Assembly: GCF_042429765.1 (NCBI RefSeq)
Contig: NZ_JBHLZU010000037.1
Span: forward strand, 1-64,000
Origin: Allokutzneria oryzae
GTDB taxonomy: Bacteria > Actinomycetota > Actinomycetes > Mycobacteriales > Pseudonocardiaceae
Direction: 5' to 3'
Length of the DNA: 64,000 nt
Below the pieces are notes generated by a model. The model made no database searches. It worked only from the letters and a program-made list of their open reading frames with translations, and was not told the DNA's origin. Numbering within the stretch: position 1 is the stretch's first letter; each line of letters opens with the position of its first letter. This document shows, in pieces, positions 9,219 to 17,544 of this stretch. The position numbers and the translations under genes were made by a program.

Positions 9219-10169
9219 CTACTCGCGGCGGGCGCGGGCGCGGCGTTTGCCTTCCTGCATCGCTTGCACCCGCGCGACCGGGATCGCCCGCCCCTCCTCG
9301 ATGAGGTCGTCTGCGAGGCGTTGCGGCTCGGGCATCTCCTCGGCCCAGGGATCCCGGTCGCCCAGCAGTCGCAGCGCCGTGCGCATGGTGAACTCCGCGG
9401 GCGTGACCTGGTCGAGCTGGTCCCAGGACAGGGGGAACGACACGGGCGTGCCGGGCCGGACCCTCGGGCTGTAGACGGACACCACGGTTGCGCCGCCCGC
9501 CCTCGTCGAGTCGAGGAAGACCTTGCCGTCACGGTCTTCCACGATGAACGCGGTGGTGGCGACCGCCGGATCGAGGCGTTCCGCCCGCGCGGCGATCGCG
9601 CGGGTCGCCGCGGCGACGTCGTCGACCGGAGCGCGGCCGTCGACGGGGACGAAAACGTGGACTCCCTTGGAGCCGCTGGTCTTCACCGCACCGGCCAGCC
9701 CCGAGTCGGCGAGCGCCTGGCGGACGAGGTGCGCCGCCTTGACCACGAGTCCGAAGTCACCGCCCTCCGGCGGGTCGAGGTCGATCACGAGATGGGTCGG
9801 CCGGTAGACGTCCCCGGCGAGCCCGAGCGTCACGTGGTACTCGACGGCGCGCTGGTTGGCGAACCAGAGCAGCGTCCGGCGGTCGTCGCACAAGGCGTAG
9901 GAGATCTCCCGCCGGGACGCCTCGGCCCAGATCTTCGTCGTGCGCACCCAGGGCGGTGTGTACTTCGGAACGTTCTTCTGCATGAAGGGTTTCTGGCCCC
10001 GCAGCACGCGCACCACCGACAGCGGGCGGTCACGCAGGTGCGTGATCATCCGCTCGTGCACCCCGTCGAGGTAGTCGACGAGATCCCGCTTGGTCGCTTC
10101 GGCGCCGTCGAACAGCGGCTGGTCGAGATTGGTCAGGTCGACCTCGCCGCGCACCTCGTCCTTTCCCAT
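9219..10169 (-). CDS. LigD polymerase-domain protein (NHEJ primase/polymerase family)
   Basis: A 316-residue stand-alone PolDom of the archaeo-eukaryotic primase superfamily. Recognisable landmarks are LVIDLDPPEGGDF (metal-binding DxD, about residue 135), KTSGSKGVHVFVPV (about 165-178) and DSTRAGGATVVSVYSPR (about 230). In mycobacterial LigD this domain fills gaps and adds nucleotides at double-strand-break ends held by Ku. No ligase, nuclease or Ku gene is adjacent, so partners must be elsewhere. The C-terminus is a basic Arg-rich tail. Confidence 0.9.
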   Translation of the reverse strand: MGKDEVRGEVDLTNLDQPLFDGAEATKRDLVDYLDGVHERMITHLRDRPLSVVRVLRGQKPFMQKNVPKYTPPWVRTTKIWAEASRREISYALCDDRRTLLWFANQRAVEYHVTLGLAGDVYRPTHLVIDLDPPEGGDFGLVVKAAHLVRQALADSGLAGAVKTSGSKGVHVFVPVDGRAPVDDVAAATRAIAARAERLDPAVATTAFIVEDRDGKVFLDSTRAGGATVVSVYSPRVRPGTPVSFPLSWDQLDQVTPAEFTMRTALRLLGDRDPWAEEMPEPQRLADDLIEEGRAIPVARVQAMQEGKRRARARRE

Positions 10170-10189
10170 CGGGCAACCATGCCGACCCG

Positions 10190-10495
10190 GTCACCCCGTG
10201 GCAACTCCTGCGGCGGTCCCGGTCGCCAGCAGGTCCCCGGAGTCGGTGCGCCGGTAGACGACTCGGCGGCCCACGCGCTCGCCCACGGCCAGGTTCGCGT
10301 CCCGCAGCACGGCCAGGTGCCCGCCGCCGGGTAGACCAGCGCGTGCCGTGCCGGAGGCGCGTCGCACAACCAGGTACCGCGTGAGCAGCTGATCGGCACG
10401 AACACCATCCCCTCGTCCCCGACAACGCGGTCGGGGGCCTCCTGGTCGCTGAAGCGGATCGCGTCCACGCCGACCCAGGTGCTCCGACGGTTCAT
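10190..10495 (-). pseudogene. Broken ArsR-like (DUF5937-type) regulator
   Basis: The first frame from 10495 reads DAPPARHALVYPA, typical of the middle of actinomycete ArsR regulators that carry an N-terminal DUF5937 domain. Reading then has to change frame to continue as HLAVLRDANLAVGERVGRRV and VYRRTDSGDLLA, the winged-helix wing and end of the same family. The N-terminal domain and most of the recognition helix are missing. The fragment begins where the truncated MFS gene begins on the other strand, so one deletion could have removed both 5' halves. Confidence 0.65.
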
Positions 10496-10670
10496 GCGCT
10501 TGTTGTCCTACACAGCGATTCCGGTCGGCCAGCTGTGCGTCGGGCCACTGGCCGACGCCTTCACCGTGGCCTTGGCGGCCGGTGTCGTGCACGCGGCGGT
10601 GGCGGTGCTCCCGCTCGCCTCCGGAGCCGTCCGGCGACTACGGCACGCCGTGCCCAGCCGACGGGACTGA
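10479..10670 (+). pseudogene. MFS transporter, C-terminal fragment
   Basis: About 60 residues: SYTAIPVGQLCVGPLADAF is the end of a typical MFS drug-efflux protein (penultimate helix), followed by a last membrane helix and a basic tail (VRRLRHAVPSRRD). The preceding ten helices are absent. ArsR-type regulators with DUF5937 usually sit divergent to an MFS gene, and these two truncated neighbours preserve that geometry around a deletion joint near 10480-10495. Confidence 0.65.
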
Positions 10671-10733
10671 GCTGCGCGCGTGGCAGGTCATGTGCCAGGG
10701 TCGAGCTCGCAGGACGAGCGCGGGAGGGACGTC

Positions 10734-11642
10734 ATGAGCGGGGAACCGATGCTGACGCCGAGGGCGGGTTCCCCGCTCATCGTGGACACCGACGCCGGCG
10801 GCGATCCGGACGACGCGGTCGCGCTGGTGCTCGCCGCCGCCGAGCCGACGCTGGCGCTGGTGACCACTGTGGACGAACTGGGCGGGAGGAGGGCCAAGTT
10901 CGTCCGCCACCTGCTCGACCTGGTCGGCCGCCCGGACGTGCCGGTGGTCGCCGGGGCGGACCTGGGTGGCACGCGGATGGACTGCATCGACGGGTTGGTG
11001 CCGGACTCCGTTGCGGCGCAACCGGTCGGCGTGGTTGACGCTGTCGCGGCGGTGTGCGCCAGGACGGAGGGGCTGGTGCGCTGGGCGGGCTTGGGGCCGG
11101 TGACGAACCTGGCGGAGGTGCTCACCACGCGGCCCGATCTCGCCGAGCGGCTCGTCGTCACCCAGATGGGAGGGGCGCTGAACTACCGCGACCCCGAGCG
11201 CGCCGAGCACAACTTCCGGGTCGACCCGGCGGCCGCCGAAGTCCTGCTGCGCGCGGCCCGGCAGCCGCGGCTGGTCATGTCGGACACGACGTTCACCCCG
11301 GAGATCGAGATCGTCGAGGACTCCGAGCAGCACCGTCGCCTCGCCGACCCGTCGGCGCCCGAGTGGGCGAGGCTGGTCGCCGCGCACATGGACCGGTGGT
11401 TCGACCGTTTCCACCCCGGCACGATCCAGCACGACGCGCTCGCCCTCTCCGCCGCGCTCCAGTTGCCGTACGTGGGACTGCGGCGGGAAAGGGTGGTGCT
11501 CGACGCGATCGGCCGGATGACCGCCGCACCCGGCGGTCACCACGTCTGGATCAGTGCCACCGCTGACTACCGCGCCTTCATGGCCTGGCTCGGCAAGGGG
11601 CTCGGAACGTCCTCCGGTTCCGCGCCGAACCCCGTTTCGTAG
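10734..11642 (+). CDS. Inosine-uridine-preferring nucleoside hydrolase family protein
   Basis: A 302-residue protein. The hallmark metal-binding N-terminus is IVDTDAGGDPDDAVAL (about residues 15-30), where four aspartates would bind Ca2+. It continues with LGPVTNLAEVL (about 120) and a late histidine segment, as in nucleoside hydrolases that cleave the N-glycosidic bond of ribonucleosides for salvage. The middle (MGGALNYRDPERAEHNF) is close to the usual MGG..G...P.AEFN pattern. The start is set by GGGAGGGA 6-7 nt upstream of ATG 10734. It is monocistronic, and specificity is not predictable. Confidence 0.88.
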   Translation: MSGEPMLTPRAGSPLIVDTDAGGDPDDAVALVLAAAEPTLALVTTVDELGGRRAKFVRHLLDLVGRPDVPVVAGADLGGTRMDCIDGLVPDSVAAQPVGVVDAVAAVCARTEGLVRWAGLGPVTNLAEVLTTRPDLAERLVVTQMGGALNYRDPERAEHNFRVDPAAAEVLLRAARQPRLVMSDTTFTPEIEIVEDSEQHRRLADPSAPEWARLVAAHMDRWFDRFHPGTIQHDALALSAALQLPYVGLRRERVVLDAIGRMTAAPGGHHVWISATADYRAFMAWLGKGLGTSSGSAPNPVS

Positions 11643-11658
11643 GGTGGTGTCAGGCCGG

Positions 11659-12027
11659 TCAGCCGTTGTGGTGGTGGTACTGGGTGCAGACGAAGCGGGT
11701 CCCGCCCGCCGGGCTTCCCGCGCACACGCTGTACCTGTCGGGGTGGGTGTAGTAGGTCGACGTGTTCAGGGAGCGCACGTTCGACTGGGCGATCACCGTC
11801 TCGCGGATGGTGTAGTTGCGATCCATCCGGACCATCTCCCCCTTGCGCAGGTTCACGCCCTGGCCGTGGAGCCCGCGGGTCCGGGTGTTGAGCCACAACC
11901 GCGCCGTCACCCCTCCGCTGCTGGCCTCCTTGAGCAGGATGAACTTGTCGGCCGCCGCGGCGCTGGACGCGCCGCCGACCATCATCGCCGCCGCGACGGA
12001 GGCGACGGTGAGCGTGCCCGCGGTCAA
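11659..12027 (-). CDS. Small secreted protein, unknown function
   Basis: A 122-residue exported protein. A hydrophobic, Ala-rich leader (VASVAAAMMVGGASSAAAA) precedes a mature part with two cysteines (VCAGSPAGG, FVCTQYHHHNG) and a His-rich C-terminus. The assigned start is TTG at 12027. The leader lacks the usual positive N-terminus, so a longer form starting upstream is possible, but no ATG or GTG is in frame there. It is convergent with the nucleoside hydrolase gene. I do not recognise a family. Confidence 0.6.
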   Translation of the reverse strand: MTAGTLTVASVAAAMMVGGASSAAAADKFILLKEASSGGVTARLWLNTRTRGLHGQGVNLRKGEMVRMDRNYTIRETVIAQSNVRSLNTSTYYTHPDRYSVCAGSPAGGTRFVCTQYHHHNG

Positions 12028-12393
12028 CGAGTCCGGTTCGAACAGCGTTGTTCCGCCGTCCCGGTAGGAGGTTCGGTGTCCGAGGACGGCTGGGGCCGCG
12101 CGGGCAGCTGCTAGAGCTCGTCCGGGTGGAGCTCCGCCTTCCTGCTCCGCAGGATTCCGATTCCCGGCAGTGGTTCCACCAGTGATTCGAAGAAGGCGGC
12201 GAACCCGGCAGTCCAGACATTTTTGCTGATTCGTGAGAGCCGCGTGAAGTTGTGCGGTGAAGTGTGAAAGCGGTGGGCGCGGCGGATGTATTTTGCTTTG
12301 GTGGGGTGAAATTATTAGTACCTGATATCGAAACGGGTCCTCGGCGGGGCTGGCTGTGGGTTACTGTTGGTGTCTCGTTCGGAAGGATTCACT
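12028..12393. other. Intergenic region, no gene seen
   Basis: About 360 bp between divergent genes. The part from 12280 to 12360 is less GC-rich (AAATTATTAGTACCTGATATC) and probably holds the promoter of the MEDS-STAS gene. I could not assign -35/-10 boxes with confidence. Confidence 0.4.
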
Positions 12394-13263
12394 ATGGTGC
12401 GACCGTGGATGGCCGGCGACCACCTTTGTCTTTCTTTTGCCGCGGACGATGAGAATCGTCAGGCTTTGGTCGTGCAGTTCGTCGCCGCCCTGGAACACGG
12501 CGACAAGATCGCTTATGTCACTGACGACGCGTCTTCGGACGGTTTCCTGAGCTGGATCGCCGACGCGGGACCGGGCGTGGAGTCGGTGATCGCCAGGGGA
12601 CAGGCGGTGGTCTTGCCGACAACCGAACTCGCCCTGACCCGGGACGCGTTCGATGTGGAGCGTGTGCTGAGCCTGCTCTCCACCTCGGCGAGCGAGGCCG
12701 CGAGTGACGGCTTCGGCGGCTTGCGGGCGTGTGTGGACATGCGCGCGGTCTCGCGCGGGACCGGCGGCGTCGCCGGGGTGGTCGAGTACGAGCAGCGGTT
12801 GCGCACGCTGTTCGCCGAGGACCGGCCCGCTGGGTTGACGTTGGCCTGCCACTACGACGAGCGAGAGTTCTCCCGGGATCTCATGGACACCGTGCGGCGG
12901 CAGCACACCGTGGCGTTGACCGCCGAACAGGTCCAGCAACGGGAACCCGTGATTCGGATGACACCGCTTTCCGATGTCCCGGGGCTGCGGCTGGCCGGGG
13001 AGCTCGACAAGTCGAACATCGCCGAACTGTACGCCGCACTGGAAACCGCCTTCCGTGACGACCGCGAATTCCATCTCGACCTCACCGCGGTGCACTACGC
13101 CGATGTGACCGCCGTGAGCACGATCGCCCGGGTCGCCAGTGGTCTTTGCGTGGACTGCCGGTTCGTGTTGCGCTCACCGGCGCCGATCATCCGCACGATC
13201 CTGAGGATCTATGGATGGGACCAGTTGCCTGCGCTGCGCCTCGTAGAGGGGATGACCAACTGA
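12394..13263 (+). CDS. MEDS-domain / STAS-domain regulator
   Basis: A 289-residue two-domain protein. The N-terminal MEDS domain (about 1-175) begins with a sensor-like stretch HLCLSFAADDENRQALVVQF and AALEHGDKIAYVTDD. The C-terminal STAS domain (about 195-289; GLRLAGELDKSN, FHLDLTAVHYADVTAVSTI) resembles anti-sigma-factor antagonists, with Ala-Val in place of a clear phosphoacceptor serine in the DVTAVS loop. Start 12394 has GGAAGGA 6 nt upstream. Its stop overlaps the start of the next gene (TGATGA), so the pair is translationally coupled. It likely works in partner switching with the downstream HATPase protein. Confidence 0.82.
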   Translation: MVRPWMAGDHLCLSFAADDENRQALVVQFVAALEHGDKIAYVTDDASSDGFLSWIADAGPGVESVIARGQAVVLPTTELALTRDAFDVERVLSLLSTSASEAASDGFGGLRACVDMRAVSRGTGGVAGVVEYEQRLRTLFAEDRPAGLTLACHYDEREFSRDLMDTVRRQHTVALTAEQVQQREPVIRMTPLSDVPGLRLAGELDKSNIAELYAALETAFRDDREFHLDLTAVHYADVTAVSTIARVASGLCVDCRFVLRSPAPIIRTILRIYGWDQLPALRLVEGMTN

Positions 13264-14261
13264 TGAGCCACCAACAGGCAACGGCTGCCGGAGCAGCGTT
13301 CGTGCACCAGGCGTGCTTTTACGGGTCCAACGACGAGTTTCTGGCCATGGCCGTGCCGTTCGTCGAGGACGGCCTGGCGCGGAACGAGCCCGTCCTGGCC
13401 GCGGTCACCGCTGCCAACATCGACGTGCTGAACGAGGCCCTCGGATCGTGCGCCGACGACGTGGAGTACGCCGACACGGCCTACTTCGGGCGTCGCCCAC
13501 CGCAGCGGGTGGCAAGCTTCGACCGCTATTGGAAGCGCCGCTCCACTCCGGCGGCCGAACACGTTCGCATCCTGGCCGAACCGGTCTGGTTCGGGCGCTC
13601 CCGGCAGGAGGTGGTGGAGTGGAAGCGCCTGGAGTCCGGCCTCAACAGCATCCTGGCCGCCACCAACATCTGGATGATCTGCCCGTACGACACGCGGGTG
13701 GTGGACCCGGCCATCATCGCCGACGCCCGGCGGACCCATCCCGCCCACGTGCAGGGGCATGCGGCCCACACCTGTCCGGAGTTCGTCGAGCCGCAGGAGT
13801 TCGCCGCGCGCTGCGACGCCGACCCCCTGCCGCCGCCTCCTGCCCGCGCCGCGGCCCTGCCCTTCACCGGAGACCTGCGGAGCGTGCGCGAGTTCGCCAC
13901 GACCCAGGCGGACGTGCTGGGACTCACCGGTGGGGCGATCTCCCTGTGGACGGTCGCCGTTGGGGAGATCGCCGGTTACGTCGCGAGCCACGGCAGCGGG
14001 CGCGCCGCCGTCCGGGTGTGGGCGCACCGGGGGAACCTCGTGTGCGAGGTGCACGACCCCGGCGGACGCCTCCCGGACCGGTTCCTCGGTTACCGGCCAC
14101 CCGCCGTCGAACCCGAGCCCGGCGACGAGCTCTGGTTCCCCTTCCAAGTCTGCGAACACGTGGACATCCGGTCCGGAGCGGCCGGTTACACCGTGCGCCT
14201 GCACTTCCCCGGGCCACGTTCCGAGCAGACGTTGCTGGCCGCTATCGGTTCTCCCGGCTGA
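13263..14261 (+). CDS. MEDS-domain / HATPase anti-sigma factor (RsbA-type)
   Basis: A 332-residue protein. The N-terminal MEDS domain (HQACFYGSNDEFLAMAVPF, about 14-190) is joined to a C-terminal GHKL ATPase domain of the RsbW/SpoIIAB type: WTVAVGEIAGYVASHG (N-box), VHDPGGRLPD (G1) and a late beta strand. The architecture matches RsbA-family regulatory proteins, which sequester a sigma factor or phosphorylate a STAS antagonist. The coupled upstream gene encodes just such a STAS protein with its own MEDS sensor, so both partners may read a related signal. No sigma factor lies nearby. Confidence 0.82.
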   Translation: MSHQQATAAGAAFVHQACFYGSNDEFLAMAVPFVEDGLARNEPVLAAVTAANIDVLNEALGSCADDVEYADTAYFGRRPPQRVASFDRYWKRRSTPAAEHVRILAEPVWFGRSRQEVVEWKRLESGLNSILAATNIWMICPYDTRVVDPAIIADARRTHPAHVQGHAAHTCPEFVEPQEFAARCDADPLPPPPARAAALPFTGDLRSVREFATTQADVLGLTGGAISLWTVAVGEIAGYVASHGSGRAAVRVWAHRGNLVCEVHDPGGRLPDRFLGYRPPAVEPEPGDELWFPFQVCEHVDIRSGAAGYTVRLHFPGPRSEQTLLAAIGSPG

Positions 14262-14439
14262 GGAACCCGGTGGCGGTCGGGGTGGTCAACGGGACCGCGT
14301 GACCCCGGTGGGGACACCAGCGGTCTCGCGGTCGACCGTCGACCGTGCCGAGCCTTGCCCTGGCAGCAGGGAAGCTGAACCGGGTCGGGGAGCTGGTGGT
14401 CTGAGGGCTGCGCGAAGTGCCGGTACGGTGGTGACCGTG

Positions 14440-15096
14440 GTGACCGACGTCGGCAGAACCTCACGGGCGGAGCAGGTCGGCGCCACCCGCCAGCAGATCC
14501 TCGCCACCGCGGAGCGGCTCTTCGCGGAGCAGGGGCTGTACGCGGTGTCCAACCGCCAGATCAGCGCGGCCGCGGGGCAGGGCAACAACGCCGCCGTCGG
14601 CTACCACTTCGGCACCAAGGCCGACCTCGTGCGGGCGATCGTGCGCAGGCACACCGAGCGGATCGAGTCGCTGCGCCTGGACATGGTGTCCGAGGCGGGG
14701 GAGTCCGCCGACGTGCGGGACTGGATCGCCTGCCTGGTCCGCCCGGTCGCCACCCACCTGGACTCGCTCGGCGATCCCACGTGGTTCGCCAGGTTCGGCG
14801 CGCAGGTCATGACCGACCCGGCCTTCCGGGGGATCATGGTCGAGGAGGCCATGGCGACGTCGTCGCTGCGCCAGGTGCTCAGCGGGCTCGACGGGTGCCT
14901 GCGCGAGCTGCCCGCCGAGGTGCGCGCTGAGCGCAGCGACATGATCGCCCACCTCATGGTGCACGTCTTCGCCGAGCGCGAGCGCGCCCTCGCCGACCGC
15001 ACCGCGACGGCGAGGGCGACCTGGGACGAGGCGGCGACGGGACTCGTCGACGCGATCACGGGGCTGTGGCTGGCCCCGGTCACGCGAAGGTCCTGA
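14440..15096 (+). CDS. TetR-family regulator
   Basis: A 218-residue TetR regulator. The helix-turn-helix spans about residues 12-60, with ILATAERLFAEQGL, NRQISAAAGQGNNAAVGYHF and GTKADLVRAI, and a helical ligand-binding C-terminal domain follows. The start is uncertain: in-frame GTG codons occur at 14428, 14431, 14437 and 14440 and none has a clear ribosome-binding site. It lies directly upstream of, and in the same direction as, a broken paralogue and the ferredoxin-P450 genes, so it probably controls them. Confidence 0.82.
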   Translation: MTDVGRTSRAEQVGATRQQILATAERLFAEQGLYAVSNRQISAAAGQGNNAAVGYHFGTKADLVRAIVRRHTERIESLRLDMVSEAGESADVRDWIACLVRPVATHLDSLGDPTWFARFGAQVMTDPAFRGIMVEEAMATSSLRQVLSGLDGCLRELPAEVRAERSDMIAHLMVHVFAERERALADRTATARATWDEAATGLVDAITGLWLAPVTRRS

Positions 15097-15227
15097 CAGC
15101 TCACCCCGAGCCGCTCCAGCGGGTGGTCCACGGCGCGCGGCAGGCGATACCGCGCACCGGGTGCGTCCGGTTCGCCGGAGCTGAACGGACATACCCCCCA
15201 GCGCGGCATCGGCCGATCACCAATTTA

Positions 15228-15243
15228 AGTCAGTCGATTGACT
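15228..15243. promoter_or_regulatory. Palindromic operator, candidate TetR site
   Basis: AGTCAGTCGATTGACT is an inverted repeat with two mismatches (AGTCA / TGACT arms perfect), in an AT-richer stretch between the TetR gene and the ferredoxin-P450 genes. Its length and spacing suit a TetR dimer. Binding by the upstream regulator is inference. Confidence 0.5.
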
Positions 15244-15270
15244 CAATTCGCCGAACCCGCTTAGCTGGGG

Positions 15271-15456
15271 GTGAACAAGATCGACGCGAGGGGGTCGCCG
15301 GGGTGCGAGCCGAGCGCCGTGTCCAACCGGCAGGTCGAGGAGGTGGCGGGGCAGGGCGACGACTTCGCCGTCGGCTACCACTTCGGGACGAAGACCGGCC
15401 TGATCGCCGCGATCGTCGGGCTGTGGCCGGCGCCGGTCACAGCGACCGGCCGGTGA
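15271..15456 (+). pseudogene. Internally deleted duplicate of the upstream TetR gene
   Basis: The reading frame contains AVSNRQVEEVAGQGDDFAVG and YHFGTKTGLIAAIVG, the DNA-recognition region of a second TetR protein close in sequence to the regulator at 14440. It then jumps straight to GLWPAPVT, which aligns with the very end of that regulator (GLWLAPVT). The ligand-binding domain of about 130 residues and the first helix are missing. It is a tandem paralogue reduced to a remnant. Confidence 0.7.
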
Positions 15457-15482
15457 CACCGGCCAACGAAGGAGTGCAACAG

Positions 15483-15683
15483 ATGAAGGTCTCAGTGGAC
15501 GAGGGCAAGTGCTGCGGCGCGGGGTCCTGCGTTCTGGCCGCGCCCGACGTGTTCGACCAGCGCGACGAGGACGGTGTCGTGGTGCTGCTCGACGCCGAGC
15601 CGGGGGAGCACCTGCACGCCGTGGTCCGCGAGGCCGCCGACGTGTGTCCCGCGGCGGCCATCTCGCTCAGCGAGAAGGCGTGA
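15483..15683 (+). CDS. [3Fe-4S]-type ferredoxin of a P450 system
   Basis: A 66-residue ferredoxin with the CCGAGSCVLAAPDVF cluster motif at about residues 10-24 and the closing CPAAAI near residue 55. This is the short single-cluster pattern of actinomycete P450 ferredoxins, in which the second canonical cysteine is replaced. It hands electrons to the P450 encoded downstream. GAAGGAG lies 10 nt before the ATG. Its stop overlaps the GTG start of the reductase gene, so fdx, reductase and P450 form one coupled operon. Confidence 0.9.
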   Translation: MKVSVDEGKCCGAGSCVLAAPDVFDQRDEDGVVVLLDAEPGEHLHAVVREAADVCPAAAISLSEKA

Positions 15684-16285
15684 GCAAACCCTCCGGCGTC
15701 CTGGTCGTCGGAGCGTCCGCCGCCGGTCTGGCCACTGCGGAAGCGTTGCGCCGCAAGGGGTACACCGGCGAGCTGACACTGCTGGGCGAGGAGTCCCGTC
15801 GCCCGTACGACCGGCCGCCACTGTCCAAACAGGTCCTTGCGGGGGCGTGGTCGCCGGATCGCGCCCAGCTGCGAAGTGAGGACGTGCCGGACGCGCTCGG
15901 CGCGCGGTTCGTCCTCGGTGACCCGGCGGTCGCCTTGGACGTGCCCACGCGGACCGTCTCCACCGCAGGAGGGCTCGCGCTTCGCGCGGACGCCGCCGTC
16001 GTGGCCGACAATCTCCTTGGCGAGCAACGGTTCTATGCCCCGGTTCCGTACTACTGGACCGATCAGTTCGACGCCAGGATCCACGTCCACGGCGTGCCGA
16101 CCGCCGACGCCGACGTGACGGTCGTGGAGGGAGACCTCGCCTCCCGCCGCTTCGTCGCGCTCTACCACCGCGACGGTGACCCCGTCGCTGTTCTCGGCTG
16201 GAACATGCCCAAGCAGGCGCGGCAGCACCGCCAGTCCCTCCTCGGCGAACCGCGCGTGCCCCACCTATCGGAAGGACGACGATGA
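15680..16285 (+). pseudogene. Ferredoxin reductase with large in-frame internal deletion
   Basis: The frame is open for 201 residues, about half the usual 400 of FAD-dependent ferredoxin reductases. Residues 1-110 are the normal start (VLVVGASAAGLATAEALRRK, PYDRPPLSKQVLAG). At about residue 111 it passes directly to the family's C-terminal end (NLLGEQRFYAPVPYYWTDQF). The NAD(P)H-binding GxGxxG domain and the second FAD segment ending in AGD are missing. The protein cannot be a complete reductase, so the P450 must use another. Overlaps of 4 bp on both sides are intact, so the deletion may have been kept in frame to preserve coupling. Confidence 0.75.
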
Positions 16286-17487
16286 CGAGCACGGCGGACC
16301 CGGCCCGGATTCCCGAGTACCCGATGCCCAGGGCACAGCGTTGCCCGTTCGACCCGCCCCCGGGACTCCGCGACCTCCAGGAGCAGGGGCCGCTCACCAG
16401 GGTCCGGCTCTGGGACGGCAGCACCCCGTGGCTGGTCACCCGGTACGCCGATCAGCGCGCCGTGCTCACCGACCCCCGCGTCAGCGCCGACATGACCCAT
16501 CCCACCTACCCGCGCCATGCGCCCGGCAACGCGAGCCTGAGCTTCATCGGCATGGACGACCCTGAGCACGCCCGGCTGCGGCGGATGGTCGGCGCCACCT
16601 TCGCGGTGAAGAAGGTCGAGGCGATGCGGCCCGCCGTGCAGAAGATCGTCGACGACGCGATCGACGAGATGGTGGCCGGTCCCAAGCCGGTTGACCTGGT
16701 TGAGGCGTTCGCGCTGCCCGTGCCGTCGCTGGTGATCTGCGACCTGCTCGGCGTCCCCTACGCCGACCACGACTTCTTCCAGAGCAACAGCAAGACGCTG
16801 ATCAACCGCAACTCCACGCCCGAGCAACGCGCGGCGGCGTCGGGCAGGCTCGCCGAGTACCTCGGCGCGCTCGTCGGCGCGAAGCTGGACAACCCCGGCG
16901 CGGACCTGCTCTCCAGGCTCGGCGAGCGGATCAAGGCGGGGGAGCTGACCCACCAGGGCGCGACGGAGATGGCCGTGCTGCTGCTCATCGCAGGGCACGA
17001 GACCACCGCCAACATGATCGCGCTGAGCACGCTGACCCTGTTGCGGCACCCCGACCAGCTGGCCCTGGTCCGCGACTCCGACGACCCGAAGGTCGTCACC
17101 GGCGCGGTCGAGGAGCTGCTGCGCTACCTCAACATCACCCAGGGCGGGCGCCGCCGCGTCGCGCTGGAGGACTTCGAGGTCGCGGGCCGGCTCGTCCGCG
17201 CGGGGGAAGGGCTGGTCCTGCCCAACGACATCGCCAACCGCGACCCCGAGGCCTTCCCGGACCCCGACCGGATCGACGTCACCCGCCAGGCCCGCCACCA
17301 CATCGCCTTCGGCTTCGGGGTGCACCAGTGCCTCGGCCAGCCCCTCGCCCGGCTGGAGCTGGAGGTCGTCTACCGCACGCTGTACCGGCGCGTTCCCGGT
17401 CTGCGCCTGGCCACCGACTTCGACCGGATCCCGTTCAAGCACGACGGGTTCGTCTACGGCGTCTACGAACTGCCCGTGACCTGGTGA
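16282..17487 (+). CDS. Cytochrome P450 (CYP105-like)
   Basis: A 401-residue bacterial class I P450. The I-helix oxygen-binding motif is AGHETTAN (about residues 233-240), the K-helix ExxR is EELLR, and the heme-binding loop is FGFGVHQCLG with the axial cysteine near residue 345. The N-terminus (YPMPRAQRCPFDPPP) and overall length suit the CYP105 group, which oxidises xenobiotics and macrolides. ATG 16282 overlaps the preceding stop by 4 bp. Electrons would come from the ferredoxin two genes upstream. A hairpin terminator follows. Confidence 0.92.
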   Translation: MTSTADPARIPEYPMPRAQRCPFDPPPGLRDLQEQGPLTRVRLWDGSTPWLVTRYADQRAVLTDPRVSADMTHPTYPRHAPGNASLSFIGMDDPEHARLRRMVGATFAVKKVEAMRPAVQKIVDDAIDEMVAGPKPVDLVEAFALPVPSLVICDLLGVPYADHDFFQSNSKTLINRNSTPEQRAAASGRLAEYLGALVGAKLDNPGADLLSRLGERIKAGELTHQGATEMAVLLLIAGHETTANMIALSTLTLLRHPDQLALVRDSDDPKVVTGAVEELLRYLNITQGGRRRVALEDFEVAGRLVRAGEGLVLPNDIANRDPEAFPDPDRIDVTRQARHHIAFGFGVHQCLGQPLARLELEVVYRTLYRRVPGLRLATDFDRIPFKHDGFVYGVYELPVTW

Positions 17488-17502
17488 CCCCGGACAGCGG
17501 AA

Positions 17503-17530
17503 AGCCCCCTTCGGCGTGCCGGAGGGGGCT
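17503..17530. terminator. Bidirectional terminator
   Basis: AGCCCCCT / AGGGGGCT, extended by the inner TTCGGC / GCCGGA pairing, forms a strong hairpin between the convergent P450 gene and the minus-strand gene ending at 17545. Confidence 0.75.
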
Positions 17531-17544
17531 CGTTCTCTTGCCGG

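Noticed and set aside
13759..14439. Upstream extension of the TetR gene by about 220 codons
   Set aside because: It overlaps the HATPase gene in another frame and encodes low-complexity Arg/Ser/Pro sequence. The TetR fold starts after 14440.
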